The notes beneath the pieces were generated by a model, which was not told the DNA's origin, did no database searches, and saw nothing but the letters and a program-made list of their open reading frames with translations. The translations under genes and the position numbers were made by a program. A stretch of DNA of 64,000 nucleotides from Reichenbachiella faecimaris (GTDB lineage Bacteria > Bacteroidota > Bacteroidia > Cytophagales > Cyclobacteriaceae): positions 186,001-250,000 of the forward strand of contig NZ_FWYF01000005.1 of assembly GCF_900176375.1 (NCBI RefSeq), given 5' to 3'. Below are positions 56,841-64,000 of the stretch, piece by piece. Each line of letters opens with the position of its first letter. Within the stretch, counting starts at the first letter, position 1.

Positions 56841-57482
56841 ATGAGTGTTAAAATTTTACTTGTAGATGATCATAAGATCATGAGAGATGGTATTAAAGCA
56901 ATTATTACCGAATCTCCAGAATATAGTGTAGTGGCAGAGGCTTCAGACGGGGTAGAGGCCTTGGACTATTTGGCTGATCATGAAGTGGATATTGTGGTCA
57001 TTGATATCAATATGCCAAATCTGGATGGAGTAGAATGTACAAAAGCCATCAAAAACAAAAATGCAAATACCAAAGTGTTGGCCATGAGCATGTATGTGGA
57101 CGAACAGCACATTGTAAATATGCTAAAAGCTGGAGCCAATGGATATATCTCTAAGGACGCTGGGAGACTGGTACTCCTTGAGGCATTGGATACCATCAGA
57201 AAAGGAGAGGCCTATCATGGTAAGGAAATCACCACGGTCATCATGTCAGAATTCTCCAAGACAAAAGAAGAGAAAATGAGAGAGAACCCATTAAGTTTTT
57301 TAACGAGTCGAGAAATTGACGTTTTGAAGCTTATAGTGGAAGAAAGATCCAACTACGAAATCGCAGAGACATTGCATATAAGTATCCGCACTGTAGACGC
57401 ACATCGCCGAAATCTACTTCAAAAGACCGGAGTTAAAAATGCAGTAGGCTTGACCAAGTTTGCTCTAAAAAATGGGATATAG
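56841..57482 (+). CDS. NarL/FixJ-family response regulator
   Basis: A 213-residue regulator. The receiver has the acidic pocket in LLVDDHKI and phospho-acceptor D55 in IVVIDINMP, with the Lys in GYISKDA. The C-terminal LuxR-type HTH (about residues 150-213) has LTSREIDVLKLIVEERSNYEIAETL, split around the recognition helix TVDAHRRNLLQKTGV. Paired with the kinase at 55414, with a 2-base spacing. Targets are unknown; the SiaC-like gene 150 bases downstream has its own promoter and is a candidate. Confidence 0.95.
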   Translation: MSVKILLVDDHKIMRDGIKAIITESPEYSVVAEASDGVEALDYLADHEVDIVVIDINMPNLDGVECTKAIKNKNANTKVLAMSMYVDEQHIVNMLKAGANGYISKDAGRLVLLEALDTIRKGEAYHGKEITTVIMSEFSKTKEEKMRENPLSFLTSREIDVLKLIVEERSNYEIAETLHISIRTVDAHRRNLLQKTGVKNAVGLTKFALKNGI

Positions 57483-57552
57483 GTATATGGAGGCACTTTT
57501 TGTGTGTCTGGCTAAGTGAATTGCCTAGAATAAATTTGGGTATCAGTACCTA

Positions 57553-57583
57553 TTGCAACCATTCTCGCATCATTCTACTTTTG
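57553..57583 (+). promoter_or_regulatory. complete Bacteroidota promoter for the SiaC-like gene
   Basis: TTG (57553-57555) is followed after 20 bases by TACTTTTG (57576-57583), a full -33/-7 match with the expected spacing. It lies 47 bases before the ATG of the SiaC-like gene. Confidence 0.65.
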
Positions 57584-57630
57584 GGATGTAATAAACTTAA
57601 AAAGTTATAAATACTTAACTAGTAGAATTT

Positions 57631-58095
57631 ATGAGTTTAGCTATGGATGGTATAATTGCAATTCCAAGAAATGAGAACCTGAATACTTCGATTGACCAAA
57701 GAAGGTTTAGGAATTATATCATCAAAGCTACTGCATCTACACCTTTTGTTGCCTTAGAAATGGCCAACCGTTCATTGCTTATCAAAGGAAATTCTAGTCC
57801 TGAAAATCCAGTTGAGTTTTACGAAAAGGTAGATAAACTTTTAGCTTATTATATGGCTGAAGGTCGAAATTCACTGACGGTCAATTTTAGTTTGGATTAT
57901 TTCAACACTGGTTCGGCTCGCAGCCTGTACGTTCTGATGACTCAATTAAAAGAGCATGGAGAGAACGGGATGGAAGTAAGTGTGAATTGGTACTATAAAA
58001 TAAATGATGAGGATATGTTGTTGTCAGGCAAGAATTTTAGCAGCTATACGCAGCTAGATTTGAAACTGATCCCAACATCACCTATGAAATATTGA
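57631..58095 (+). CDS. SiaC family (DUF1987) regulatory phosphoprotein
   Basis: A 154-residue DUF1987 protein. The core motif has the GNSSPENPVEFYEKVDKLL turn and NFSLDYFNTGSARS. Thr93 (in YFNTGS) aligns with the Thr of Pseudomonas SiaC that is phosphorylated by SiaB and dephosphorylated by the PP2C-type SiaA. About 40 residues precede the usual start of the domain, an N-terminal extension. No SiaA, SiaB or SiaD is next to it. The nearest phosphatase-like domain in the window is the degenerate one at 44159. Has its own promoter. Confidence 0.82.
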   Translation: MSLAMDGIIAIPRNENLNTSIDQRRFRNYIIKATASTPFVALEMANRSLLIKGNSSPENPVEFYEKVDKLLAYYMAEGRNSLTVNFSLDYFNTGSARSLYVLMTQLKEHGENGMEVSVNWYYKINDEDMLLSGKNFSSYTQLDLKLIPTSPMKY

Positions 58096-58285
58096 AAAAA
58101 AAAGAATATGAGAAAATAACCAAAGTCAAGACGAAATATTGAAAGAAGAAATTCAAGATAAACCAACCTAACCTTATTTCTAACCTACCTATCAGGATTT
58201 TTTCAACCACTATTTCAATTATTTCAGATTGGCTTTGGCTTATAATCGAATCGCAAATAAATCAGTTGTACCAAAAATCACAGTC

Positions 58286-58444
58286 ATGAGAAAGTTAGTT
58301 TCACTTTTATTAGTTGTTTTGTTTTTAAGTTCTATAGCTACAAGTTGTGTAGATGCCCAAGCGGATGAAGTATACGACAACGTAGTGCCAGAAAAATCTC
58401 AAGATGGAGATGCAACGAATCATGAAACTTCGGGGCCATTGTAG
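58286..58444 (+). CDS. small lipoprotein
   Basis: A 52-residue protein beginning MRKLVSLLLVVLFLSSIATSC, a lipoprotein-type signal, with an acidic tail (DEVYDNVVPEKSQDGDATNHE). I start at ATG 58286; the frame can extend to TTG 58229, but that segment lacks a signal and looks non-coding. After Cys21 only about 31 residues remain, so the mature peptide is short and hydrophilic. It is 58 bases upstream of the TPR lipoprotein and may be co-transcribed. Function is unknown. Confidence 0.65.
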   Translation: MRKLVSLLLVVLFLSSIATSCVDAQADEVYDNVVPEKSQDGDATNHETSGPL

Positions 58445-58502
58445 AAAATAAATATTTTCCTGAACCCCTAAACCAAACTAACCCATTGTATATTTTTGAC
58501 TT

Positions 58503-59819
58503 ATGAACTTGAAAAGTCTAATATATTTCATTCTAGGTATCCTAATCTCTTCTTGTAGTGACGTATATGTATTAGAGACCCAAAATCTCTACGATCAAGC
58601 ATCAAATCTGTATCGAACTCAAGAGTATGACAAGGCTAAAAGTAAATTGGACCTTTTATTAAGTAAAGAAGATAAGGGTAATCCTGACCTGGTTGCGAAA
58701 GCGTATTATTTGAGAGGATTTATTGCTTATTTAGATAATGAGTCTAAAAATGCCTATTCAGATTACTTAGATGCTTTAGAGATCGCCAAGGAAATTGGTG
58801 ATGGTAAAACAGAATCTAGATTATTTAATGAAATAGGTCAAATATTCTACGAAAGAGAATTGTACACTCAGGCATTGCAAAATTTTAAAGCGGCCTTGTC
58901 ATTAGCAGATCAGGCAACATATCAGGATAAGGCTTATTATCATTTTGGAGTCGGAAAAACTTTGTTGTGTCTGGGAGAGTTTGATTCTGCCATGGAACAT
59001 CTACTGGATGCTGTGGATATCAATAAAAAATTAAGAAATGATAATTCTCTTGCAGTTGATTTGCTTGAATTGGGAAAGCTACAGTCTAGAGCTGGTAACC
59101 TCGATTTAGCATATAAGCATTATAACGAAGTTGTAGATTTAGCACCACTCACAAATAATCCAAATAAGTATTTGTGGATGGCGTATACCAACTTAGGGAA
59201 TTTGGCTCAAAAATCTGATGAATTAGACAAAGCGGAAAATTTTCTAACTCAAGCTCTCAAATATAAGGGGAGTGAAAATCAACTTTGGATTACCTACAAT
59301 AATTTAGGAAAAATCTACAATTCGAAAGGCGAATACGAAAAAGCCTGGAATTGTTTCAAACGGAGCTTGGCGTACAATAGTGAAAAGGGAGAAATGAATG
59401 AATTGGCCATTACCAATACTGCGCTAAAGAAAACTTTCGAAAAACTCAATCAGCCTGATAGTTTATTGCATTACACCATGCTCATCAATGATATGGCTTT
59501 ACCCATGATGCAAGAGAAATCTTGGTTAAAGGACGAGGAAGAAAAAATAGCTTTGTTGACCAAATATCAGGATTATGAGAGAGAAAAGGCTGAAAAGGAA
59601 CAGTATGCCAAGACCTCGTGGTTGATGGCTTTTATTATGACTTTCATTTTTGTATCAGGTGTGCTTTCTATGCGCCTCTGGAAAATTTACAATTACAAGT
59701 CAGCACAAAAAGGTCATGCACTGATCAAAAATTCCAACGAAATGGTTTATCTCCTTGATATGTTTAAGAAAGAAAAAGAGGAGATGAAGAAGGTCATGGA
59801 TCAAAAAATAGGTGCTTAA
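58503..59819 (+). CDS. TPR lipoprotein with C-terminal transmembrane helix
   Basis: A 438-residue protein. Lipoprotein signal MNLKSLIYFILGILISSC. Then come about nine TPR repeats (for example QEYDKAKSKLDLLLSKED, ELYTQALQNFKAALSLAD and ELDKAENFLTQALKYKG). The last part holds one transmembrane helix (AKTSWLMAFIMTFIFVSGVLSMRLW, about 365-390) and a short cytoplasmic coiled coil. The layout equals the sensory half of the TPR histidine kinases in the window, but the kinase domain is absent. It may act as a co-sensor. Overlap of its C-terminus with signal transduction is inferred only. Confidence 0.85.
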   Translation: MNLKSLIYFILGILISSCSDVYVLETQNLYDQASNLYRTQEYDKAKSKLDLLLSKEDKGNPDLVAKAYYLRGFIAYLDNESKNAYSDYLDALEIAKEIGDGKTESRLFNEIGQIFYERELYTQALQNFKAALSLADQATYQDKAYYHFGVGKTLLCLGEFDSAMEHLLDAVDINKKLRNDNSLAVDLLELGKLQSRAGNLDLAYKHYNEVVDLAPLTNNPNKYLWMAYTNLGNLAQKSDELDKAENFLTQALKYKGSENQLWITYNNLGKIYNSKGEYEKAWNCFKRSLAYNSEKGEMNELAITNTALKKTFEKLNQPDSLLHYTMLINDMALPMMQEKSWLKDEEEKIALLTKYQDYEREKAEKEQYAKTSWLMAFIMTFIFVSGVLSMRLWKIYNYKSAQKGHALIKNSNEMVYLLDMFKKEKEEMKKVMDQKIGA

Positions 59820-59828
59820 TTAATTCAA

Positions 59829-60215
59829 TTAAGCGTTCTTATATTCTTCAATCAATTTATTTTTCACCCTTATCAATTCATTGAGACCCTCTATATGCTC
59901 TTTTAGGAGTTGTATTTCAATATCCTTTCCTGCGATTACATTATAGATGCCATCTTGAGATTCTACATTTTCAATGGCTTTGCCAACCTCGTGATAATCA
60001 TCAATGAGCATTTCTCCTTTTCCAGTGATGAGCCAGATGGGGTTGAGTTGAGGGTAGCGTGCACAAATTTTTTCCAATACATCAGTACTTACAGATCCAT
60101 CATTAGCTACTTCTAGCTGAAGGTCTTCCCGTCCAACCCCAATAGCGTGATCTAGTTGGGCAGAACTAATAGACTCTTTCTGAATAAATTTTAATATTCT
60201 ATGGATGATTTTCAT
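59829..60215 (-). CDS. XRE-like helix-turn-helix regulator
   Basis: A 128-residue protein from ATG 60215 (longest frame starts at TTG 60254). The N-terminal half has a helix-turn-helix-like arrangement (KIIHRILKFIQKESISSAQLDHAIGVGREDL). It has the NPIWLITGKGEML motif that ends the DNA-binding domain in Bacteroidota phage-repressor-like regulators. A coiled-coil tail follows (KEHIEGLNELIRVKNKLIEEYK). It probably binds DNA as a dimer; targets are unknown. It converges with the TPR lipoprotein gene. Confidence 0.78.
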   Translation of the reverse strand: MKIIHRILKFIQKESISSAQLDHAIGVGREDLQLEVANDGSVSTDVLEKICARYPQLNPIWLITGKGEMLIDDYHEVGKAIENVESQDGIYNVIAGKDIEIQLLKEHIEGLNELIRVKNKLIEEYKNA

Positions 60216-60364
60216 TTTCTCATAGGCTGTAGTTGGAAGAGTGAAATTACCCAAAAACCTTAGATAAACGTCCTTATGCTAGTAAAATATTGATTTTTAA
60301 AACTTCAAAAATCAACATCTTGGCATCAGGTTTTGTTTATAGGTATTTCACCCAATTTTCTTAA

Positions 60365-60547
60365 TTAAGAAAAAAATCCACAAGAAATGCACTTCAGTGG
60401 TTTAATCAGATAGACGCTGAGGAGGAGTTAATCCAAATAGACAAGCCGTCAGAATGATTAGCATTGATGATAGATACCAAAGGCGATAATTTGAGCAAAA
60501 ATGAGTTATCTGTGGTGAGAGAAATGTGGAAGTCTGATATACTTTAA
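60365..60547 (+). pseudogene. decayed gene fragment with one in-frame stop
   Basis: A plus-strand frame of 60 codons reads LRKKSTRNALQWFNQIDAEE, then ELIQIDKPSE, a TGA (60455-60457), then LALMIDTKGDNLSKNELSVV and REMWKSDIL before TAA. Both sides of the stop have protein-like composition, with acidic and hydrophobic alternation. I do not recognise a family. It fits the remnant of a larger gene; no start codon fits well. The surrounding 319-base gap holds nothing else recognisable. Confidence 0.4.
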
Positions 60548-60573
60548 CTTCCCGTTTCGAGAAAAGTGAGGAG

Positions 60574-62646
60574 TTAGAATTTATACCTAATTTGGAATTT
60601 TACATCACTTCTTGTATGCCCTTCTATTTCATTCAGTCCAGAACCTACACTGTTGCGATTTCTTAAATCATATCTTCCATACCTAGCCCAGAGCGTTAGT
60701 TTTTTAGTTGGTTTATATTGGAGCATAACGTAATTCCTAGTGCCTTGATGGGCGTAGGCATGTATTGAAAAGACGTACAGGAGGTCTTTTTCAAATACAT
60801 ATTGACGATTTTCATAATCTTCAGTATCAAATAATGCAAAACGTGTACTAATAGAGAATTTATTGATTTTGATATTGAAATCTTGTACTACAGCTACACC
60901 CTTTGTTTGTTCATTAGCCAAGTCATAAGTACTGAATTGTACTCTTGATTTAATAAGAAAGATATCATTAGCCGTAAAATCAACATTCCCTACATAATTG
61001 CGTTTGACGCCATTTTCAAGTATGTGCAAGTTGCCACCTTCTGTAGATACAGATACTTCCTTGGCTTGTTCTCGCAGCTGTGCATAGAGTTTAATTTTTT
61101 TCGTAGGCTTGTATTCAGCTCTCAGCAAATATTCATAACCTTGAGATGGAGAATTAACGCCAAATCGAAGCCATGGAAACTTAAACCTGTCATAATAAGC
61201 AGAAAAGGATGTTTTCTTGCTAGGCGTTACTTTGAGTCCCCAGTACAAACCTTCTTCATTGATGTTTCTTGACCCTTCACCAAAGGAATTGCCATAAAAA
61301 GAGTGATAATCCTTTGCATAGTTTCTGTAGAGAAAACTCATGGAAACAATAGGAGAAAGGCTGCCCATGAAGCCGCCTACTATTGCCATACCACCAGATT
61401 TGGATCTGGCTACTTCAGAAAAAAGAAGGAAATTGTGCCAGTTGTAATTAGCAAAAAAACTTGCGTTATAGTTGTTGTCACCCTTGAATTCGAACTGGTT
61501 GTAGTTATTAGGTGTCTTTTGTATAGGTACAGAAAAACTATTGTGCAAGAATGTGGTGCCGAATTGTAGATTGCTATTGTTAAGGTCGTTATAGGTAATA
61601 TTGATACCTGCAGATTCTTCCTGAATACCTTTACGAGAGGAAAGTTCATTGTAAGTTCTGTGCATACCAACGTCCTGAATTCCAGTGATGTATTCTTCAT
61701 AGTTACCATCATAATTTTCTGACCGAATAATGCCATCTTGTTTTAATCGTGAGTAGAATGGTGTGATTTCAACGTTCTGGATCGTATATGTAAAGGCTGC
61801 TCCTCGCATGAAACTAGTTTCTAGTGCAGAGGTATAAGGTCTTAATCCAGAGTTTCCACGTTTCACAGTGGTAATGGTCTCAGCTCCTTTACCAGGATTG
61901 AATCCAGAACCAAGTACAAGTCCCTGACCGAACTGCATTTGAAAATCACCCAAGGCAATGCTTTTGAAAGCTCCTTTGTTGTAAAGAAAAAGATGAAACG
62001 AGTAGTAATCAAAGCCGTATTGTTTGGCATCATGATCAAACAGAAACTGCTCGCCAGGGTCTTTTTCAAAAGTGAGACCCACACTGAAGTCTTTTGAGTG
62101 ACTAGAACGGAATCGTCCATAGATTTTGTGAGGAGAACCCAAATATCTTGACGAATCTGATCTGGTATAGCCTTCTTGATCCTCCAACACTCTTTCTGTT
62201 CTCAGAATCAGATAGTTGTTTTTTTCTGAGGCAATTCGTTTGAGTAAGTGTCCTCTGGTAGAATGGTCTCCAGGCGAACGAACTTCTACGAATGGCATGA
62301 GGTTGTTAATGGTCGTACGATCAAAGCCATCAATCACCTGAAGTTCATATATGGATAATAACGGACCATTGGAGTGAAGATAATCCATCAAGTTATTGAT
62401 CTGAGTAATATTAAGCTGATAGAGACTGTTCAGTTCGTTTGTGGTGGTTTCGTTTAGATTGATCGGATTTGAATATAATTGGTACAAAGTCTCGTAGAGA
62501 TCGTCATAGTTGATGTCCTCATCTGGTACTTGAAACAAATCCTCAATAAAATCTTGGATATCTATATCATGTCGATCGTAGCGTTGAGCTAAAAGATCAA
62601 AAGAATGCAAGCAAACTAGTAGCGCTATGGTGATTAATTTTTTCAA
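60574..62646 (-). CDS. helix-hairpin-helix / outer-membrane beta-barrel protein
   Basis: A 690-residue secreted protein. Signal KKLITIALLVCLHSFDLLAQ. Residues about 55-125 hold two helix-hairpin-helix-like repeats (INLNETTTNELNSLYQLNITQI; GPLLSIYELQVIDGFDRTTIN), related to ComEA-type modules. From about residue 150 on the protein is a long series of amphipathic strands ending in FQIRYKF, typical of an outer-membrane barrel. The combination is seen in Bacteroidota but its function is unknown. Its first codons overlap the last codons of the upstream gene by 4 bases, so they form an operon. Confidence 0.82.
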   Translation of the reverse strand: MKKLITIALLVCLHSFDLLAQRYDRHDIDIQDFIEDLFQVPDEDINYDDLYETLYQLYSNPINLNETTTNELNSLYQLNITQINNLMDYLHSNGPLLSIYELQVIDGFDRTTINNLMPFVEVRSPGDHSTRGHLLKRIASEKNNYLILRTERVLEDQEGYTRSDSSRYLGSPHKIYGRFRSSHSKDFSVGLTFEKDPGEQFLFDHDAKQYGFDYYSFHLFLYNKGAFKSIALGDFQMQFGQGLVLGSGFNPGKGAETITTVKRGNSGLRPYTSALETSFMRGAAFTYTIQNVEITPFYSRLKQDGIIRSENYDGNYEEYITGIQDVGMHRTYNELSSRKGIQEESAGINITYNDLNNSNLQFGTTFLHNSFSVPIQKTPNNYNQFEFKGDNNYNASFFANYNWHNFLLFSEVARSKSGGMAIVGGFMGSLSPIVSMSFLYRNYAKDYHSFYGNSFGEGSRNINEEGLYWGLKVTPSKKTSFSAYYDRFKFPWLRFGVNSPSQGYEYLLRAEYKPTKKIKLYAQLREQAKEVSVSTEGGNLHILENGVKRNYVGNVDFTANDIFLIKSRVQFSTYDLANEQTKGVAVVQDFNIKINKFSISTRFALFDTEDYENRQYVFEKDLLYVFSIHAYAHQGTRNYVMLQYKPTKKLTLWARYGRYDLRNRNSVGSGLNEIEGHTRSDVKFQIRYKF

Positions 62647-63458
62647 TCACTGAATATATAACCAATTGAAATTTCGTGTATTCCTCCAAGATCTGGATTG
62701 TTGTTGTAGCTGTAATCTGCTTTGAGTTTGCCAGGATAAAAACCAATACCAAAGCTGCTTTCAAAAGGTTTGGTTTTGAAGCCAGTTCTGAGACTTAGAT
62801 TTTCAAGTATTTTGTACTCAAGGCCCAGCCTGACTACAGCATCTTGATCCACTTCTTTTTCCACTTCAGCATTGAGCATCAGGTCTCGACTAGGTCTATA
62901 GCTCAGGCCTGTTTTCATTATGGTTGGGATTCGCTCGTCAGTAAGAGTAGACAGTTTGGCTTGATTGAGATTAGAAACATGTGCACCAAAATAGAGCTGT
63001 TCAGTCAGTTCTGCTCTACCTCCAAAGTCAATCATTATTGTTTTTCTACTGCCCGCACCCTCTATGTTCAATTGGTAATAACTTACATTCAAGCCCAGAC
63101 TCACAATACCTAATTGGTTGCTAAACCCAAGGTTCAAGCGTTGTTCATTGTACAAATCATCACCAAATCTGAACATGCCCATGCCTGCTGTGCCACCTAA
63201 AATTGGATAGGTGCCACCAAGTGCCAAACTGGTAAACTCTGATATGCCGTATTTGTTTTTGAAGGAAGTGAAAATGGCCTTCTCTTGAAAATGTGCTAAC
63301 CCACCTACATTGTTGAACAGCGCCCATTCATCTCCAAGCGTGATGGAAGTGCCACCAATGGCTGCAGATCTAGCACCCATGGCATAGTTGCCGTTTTGAG
63401 CTTGAGTACTCACATTCACGGTCAGCCAAATAAGTCCAGTCAGGAAGTATTTTTTCAT
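62643..63458 (-). CDS. PorV/PorQ-like outer-membrane protein
   Basis: A 271-residue protein. Signal peptide KKYFLTGLIWLTVNVSTQAQ is followed by NYAMGARSAAIGGTSITLGDEWALFNNVGGLA. This is the N-terminal signature of the PorV/PorQ/FadL-like barrels that serve type IX secretion or surface transport in Bacteroidota. A regular beta-strand pattern follows. Terminal 4 bases overlap the start of the HHH/barrel gene. A role in export of the HHH/barrel partner is possible but not shown. Confidence 0.82.
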   Translation of the reverse strand: MKKYFLTGLIWLTVNVSTQAQNGNYAMGARSAAIGGTSITLGDEWALFNNVGGLAHFQEKAIFTSFKNKYGISEFTSLALGGTYPILGGTAGMGMFRFGDDLYNEQRLNLGFSNQLGIVSLGLNVSYYQLNIEGAGSRKTIMIDFGGRAELTEQLYFGAHVSNLNQAKLSTLTDERIPTIMKTGLSYRPSRDLMLNAEVEKEVDQDAVVRLGLEYKILENLSLRTGFKTKPFESSFGIGFYPGKLKADYSYNNNPDLGGIHEISIGYIFSD

Positions 63459-63535
63459 CTATTGCAAACTAATAATTCTTATTTTCAATTCATCCCATTT
63501 AACAAAATTGTAATATTGTCTTCAGAAATTCACGC

Positions 63536-63736
63536 ATGAGCATTGCCCTAGATAATATCCGAACCAATAAGAAGTATGTGCTAACCAACTATGGAGAGCA
63601 ATTTGAGTTTACTGTCGTAGAAATTAAATCAGACCAGGAATTTCTACTCAAAGATTTAAACACTCTTGAATTTTACAATATGTCTGAATTGATAGGTAGA
63701 GGAAGAGGGAAAGACTTCAGTATTTGGGAAAAGTAA
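63536..63736 (+). CDS. small conserved-looking protein, 66 residues
   Basis: A 66-residue cytoplasmic protein starting MSIALDNIRTNKKYVLTNYG. It has a strand-rich SH3-like look (EQFEFTVVEIKSDQEFLLKDLNTLEFY) and a C-terminal basic stretch (GRGRGKDFSIWEK). No signal peptide. No family is recognised. It is divergent from the PorV-like gene and 77 bases from it. Confidence 0.72.
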   Translation: MSIALDNIRTNKKYVLTNYGEQFEFTVVEIKSDQEFLLKDLNTLEFYNMSELIGRGRGKDFSIWEK

Positions 63737-63823
63737 CCTTTGACCTACCTATTTGTGATAAATGCCCGTCTCAGATAAAGCGAGAATTAATCAATTTAGC
63801 TTTAAGAAAATAAAATAAAACCA

Positions 63824-64000
63824 ATGAAAGTATTGAATGTCTTGAGCATGGTTGGCTTAGGCTGTGCACTTTTAGCATGCCAGGCGAAAAGCGAATCTGC
63901 TGATTCAACAATTCCAGTAGAGTCCATTCAGGAATGGGATGCAACTTTGTATGTTGAAATGCAAAATCAATTAGGAGAAGGTGCCATTTGGAACCATGAG
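63824..64000 (+). CDS. SMP-30/gluconolactonase-like lipoprotein, N-terminal part (cut by window edge)
   Basis: An ATG-started frame running off the right end (59 residues seen). Lipoprotein signal MKVLNVLSMVGLGCALLAC, then a spacer and the motif ATLYVEMQNQLGEGAIWNHE. LGEG-x-W is the first metal-binding motif of SMP-30/gluconolactonase beta-propellers. A near-consensus -7 sequence (TAGCTTTA, 63797-63804) lies upstream. Family assignment rests on this single motif. Confidence 0.7.
   Translation, partial: MKVLNVLSMVGLGCALLACQAKSESADSTIPVESIQEWDATLYVEMQNQLGEGAIWNHE

Noticed and set aside
61410-61736. 108-residue minus-strand ORF inside the HHH/barrel gene
   Set aside because: Same strand but another frame; the composition is shadow-like and it is fully contained in a gene with clear strand periodicity.

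Overview
The window is chromosomal DNA of a free-living Bacteroidota bacterium, most likely a marine Cytophagia/Cytophagales member. The evidence is an AT-leaning base composition, few Shine-Dalgarno sequences, several promoters of the Bacteroidota type (TAnnTTTG at -7), many secreted or lipoprotein TPR proteins, and families typical of the phylum (DUF5916, PorV/PorQ-like, GIN-domain and HHH/beta-barrel proteins, PafA-type phosphatase). I see no rRNA, tRNA, insertion sequence, prophage or CRISPR array. Both ends cut genes: an M1 peptidase at the left and an SMP-30-like lipoprotein at the right.

Layout. 1-6.6 kb: M1 peptidase, alpha/beta hydrolase, cold-shock protein, ferritin-like protein, saccharopine-dehydrogenase-like enzyme and a DEAD-box helicase. 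6.8-12.9 kb: two TPR histidine kinases with a 57-residue protein between them, then two secreted TPR-like paralogues on the other strand. 13-26 kb: metabolic and housekeeping genes (DUF5916, ABC-F, BaiN-like flavoprotein, TruC, GIN protein, BglX, lone receiver, PEP carboxylase). 26-33 kb: a 52-residue protein missed by length-based gene calling, a lipoprotein, then a MarR regulator with an operator-like palindrome before an RND / LolA-like / outer-membrane-barrel operon. 33-41 kb: TPR protein, CCA-adding enzyme, PafA-like phosphatase, IPP isomerase, penicillin acylase. 41-49.5 kb: TPR histidine kinase with a receiver/degenerate-phosphatase partner, envelope proteins, MsrB and L-2-hydroxyglutarate oxidase. 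49.6-52.6 kb: a cysteine operon. 52.6-64 kb: HrpB, a NarX/NarL-type pair, a SiaC-like phosphoprotein, TPR lipoprotein, XRE-like regulator and an outer-membrane pair.

The most notable system is at 49.65-52.6 kb. A 20-codon leader ORF with five consecutive Cys codons and a sixth further on (MMACCCCCAPNWC...) precedes a strong terminator hairpin. Leader and terminator can form competing stems like those of a trp-type attenuator. The operon behind it encodes a CysM-like synthase, a JAMM peptidase, a ThiS/MoaD-type sulfur carrier and a MoeZ-like E1/rhodanese. These are the parts of the sulfur-carrier-protein route to cysteine known from mycobacteria. The carrier ends in Gly-Gly-Ile-Gln rather than Gly-Gly, so it probably has to be trimmed, plausibly by the JAMM peptidase. 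Together this suggests a cysteine-sensing transcription attenuator controlling a self-contained carrier-dependent cysteine pathway.

Other non-obvious items are a decayed DUF481-like gene start, a second decayed gene with one in-frame stop, tail-to-tail overlapping terminators between ppc and the 52-residue gene, a four-hairpin intergenic element at 3.5 kb, and a receiver protein whose PP2C/SpoIIE domain has lost a metal-binding Asp.
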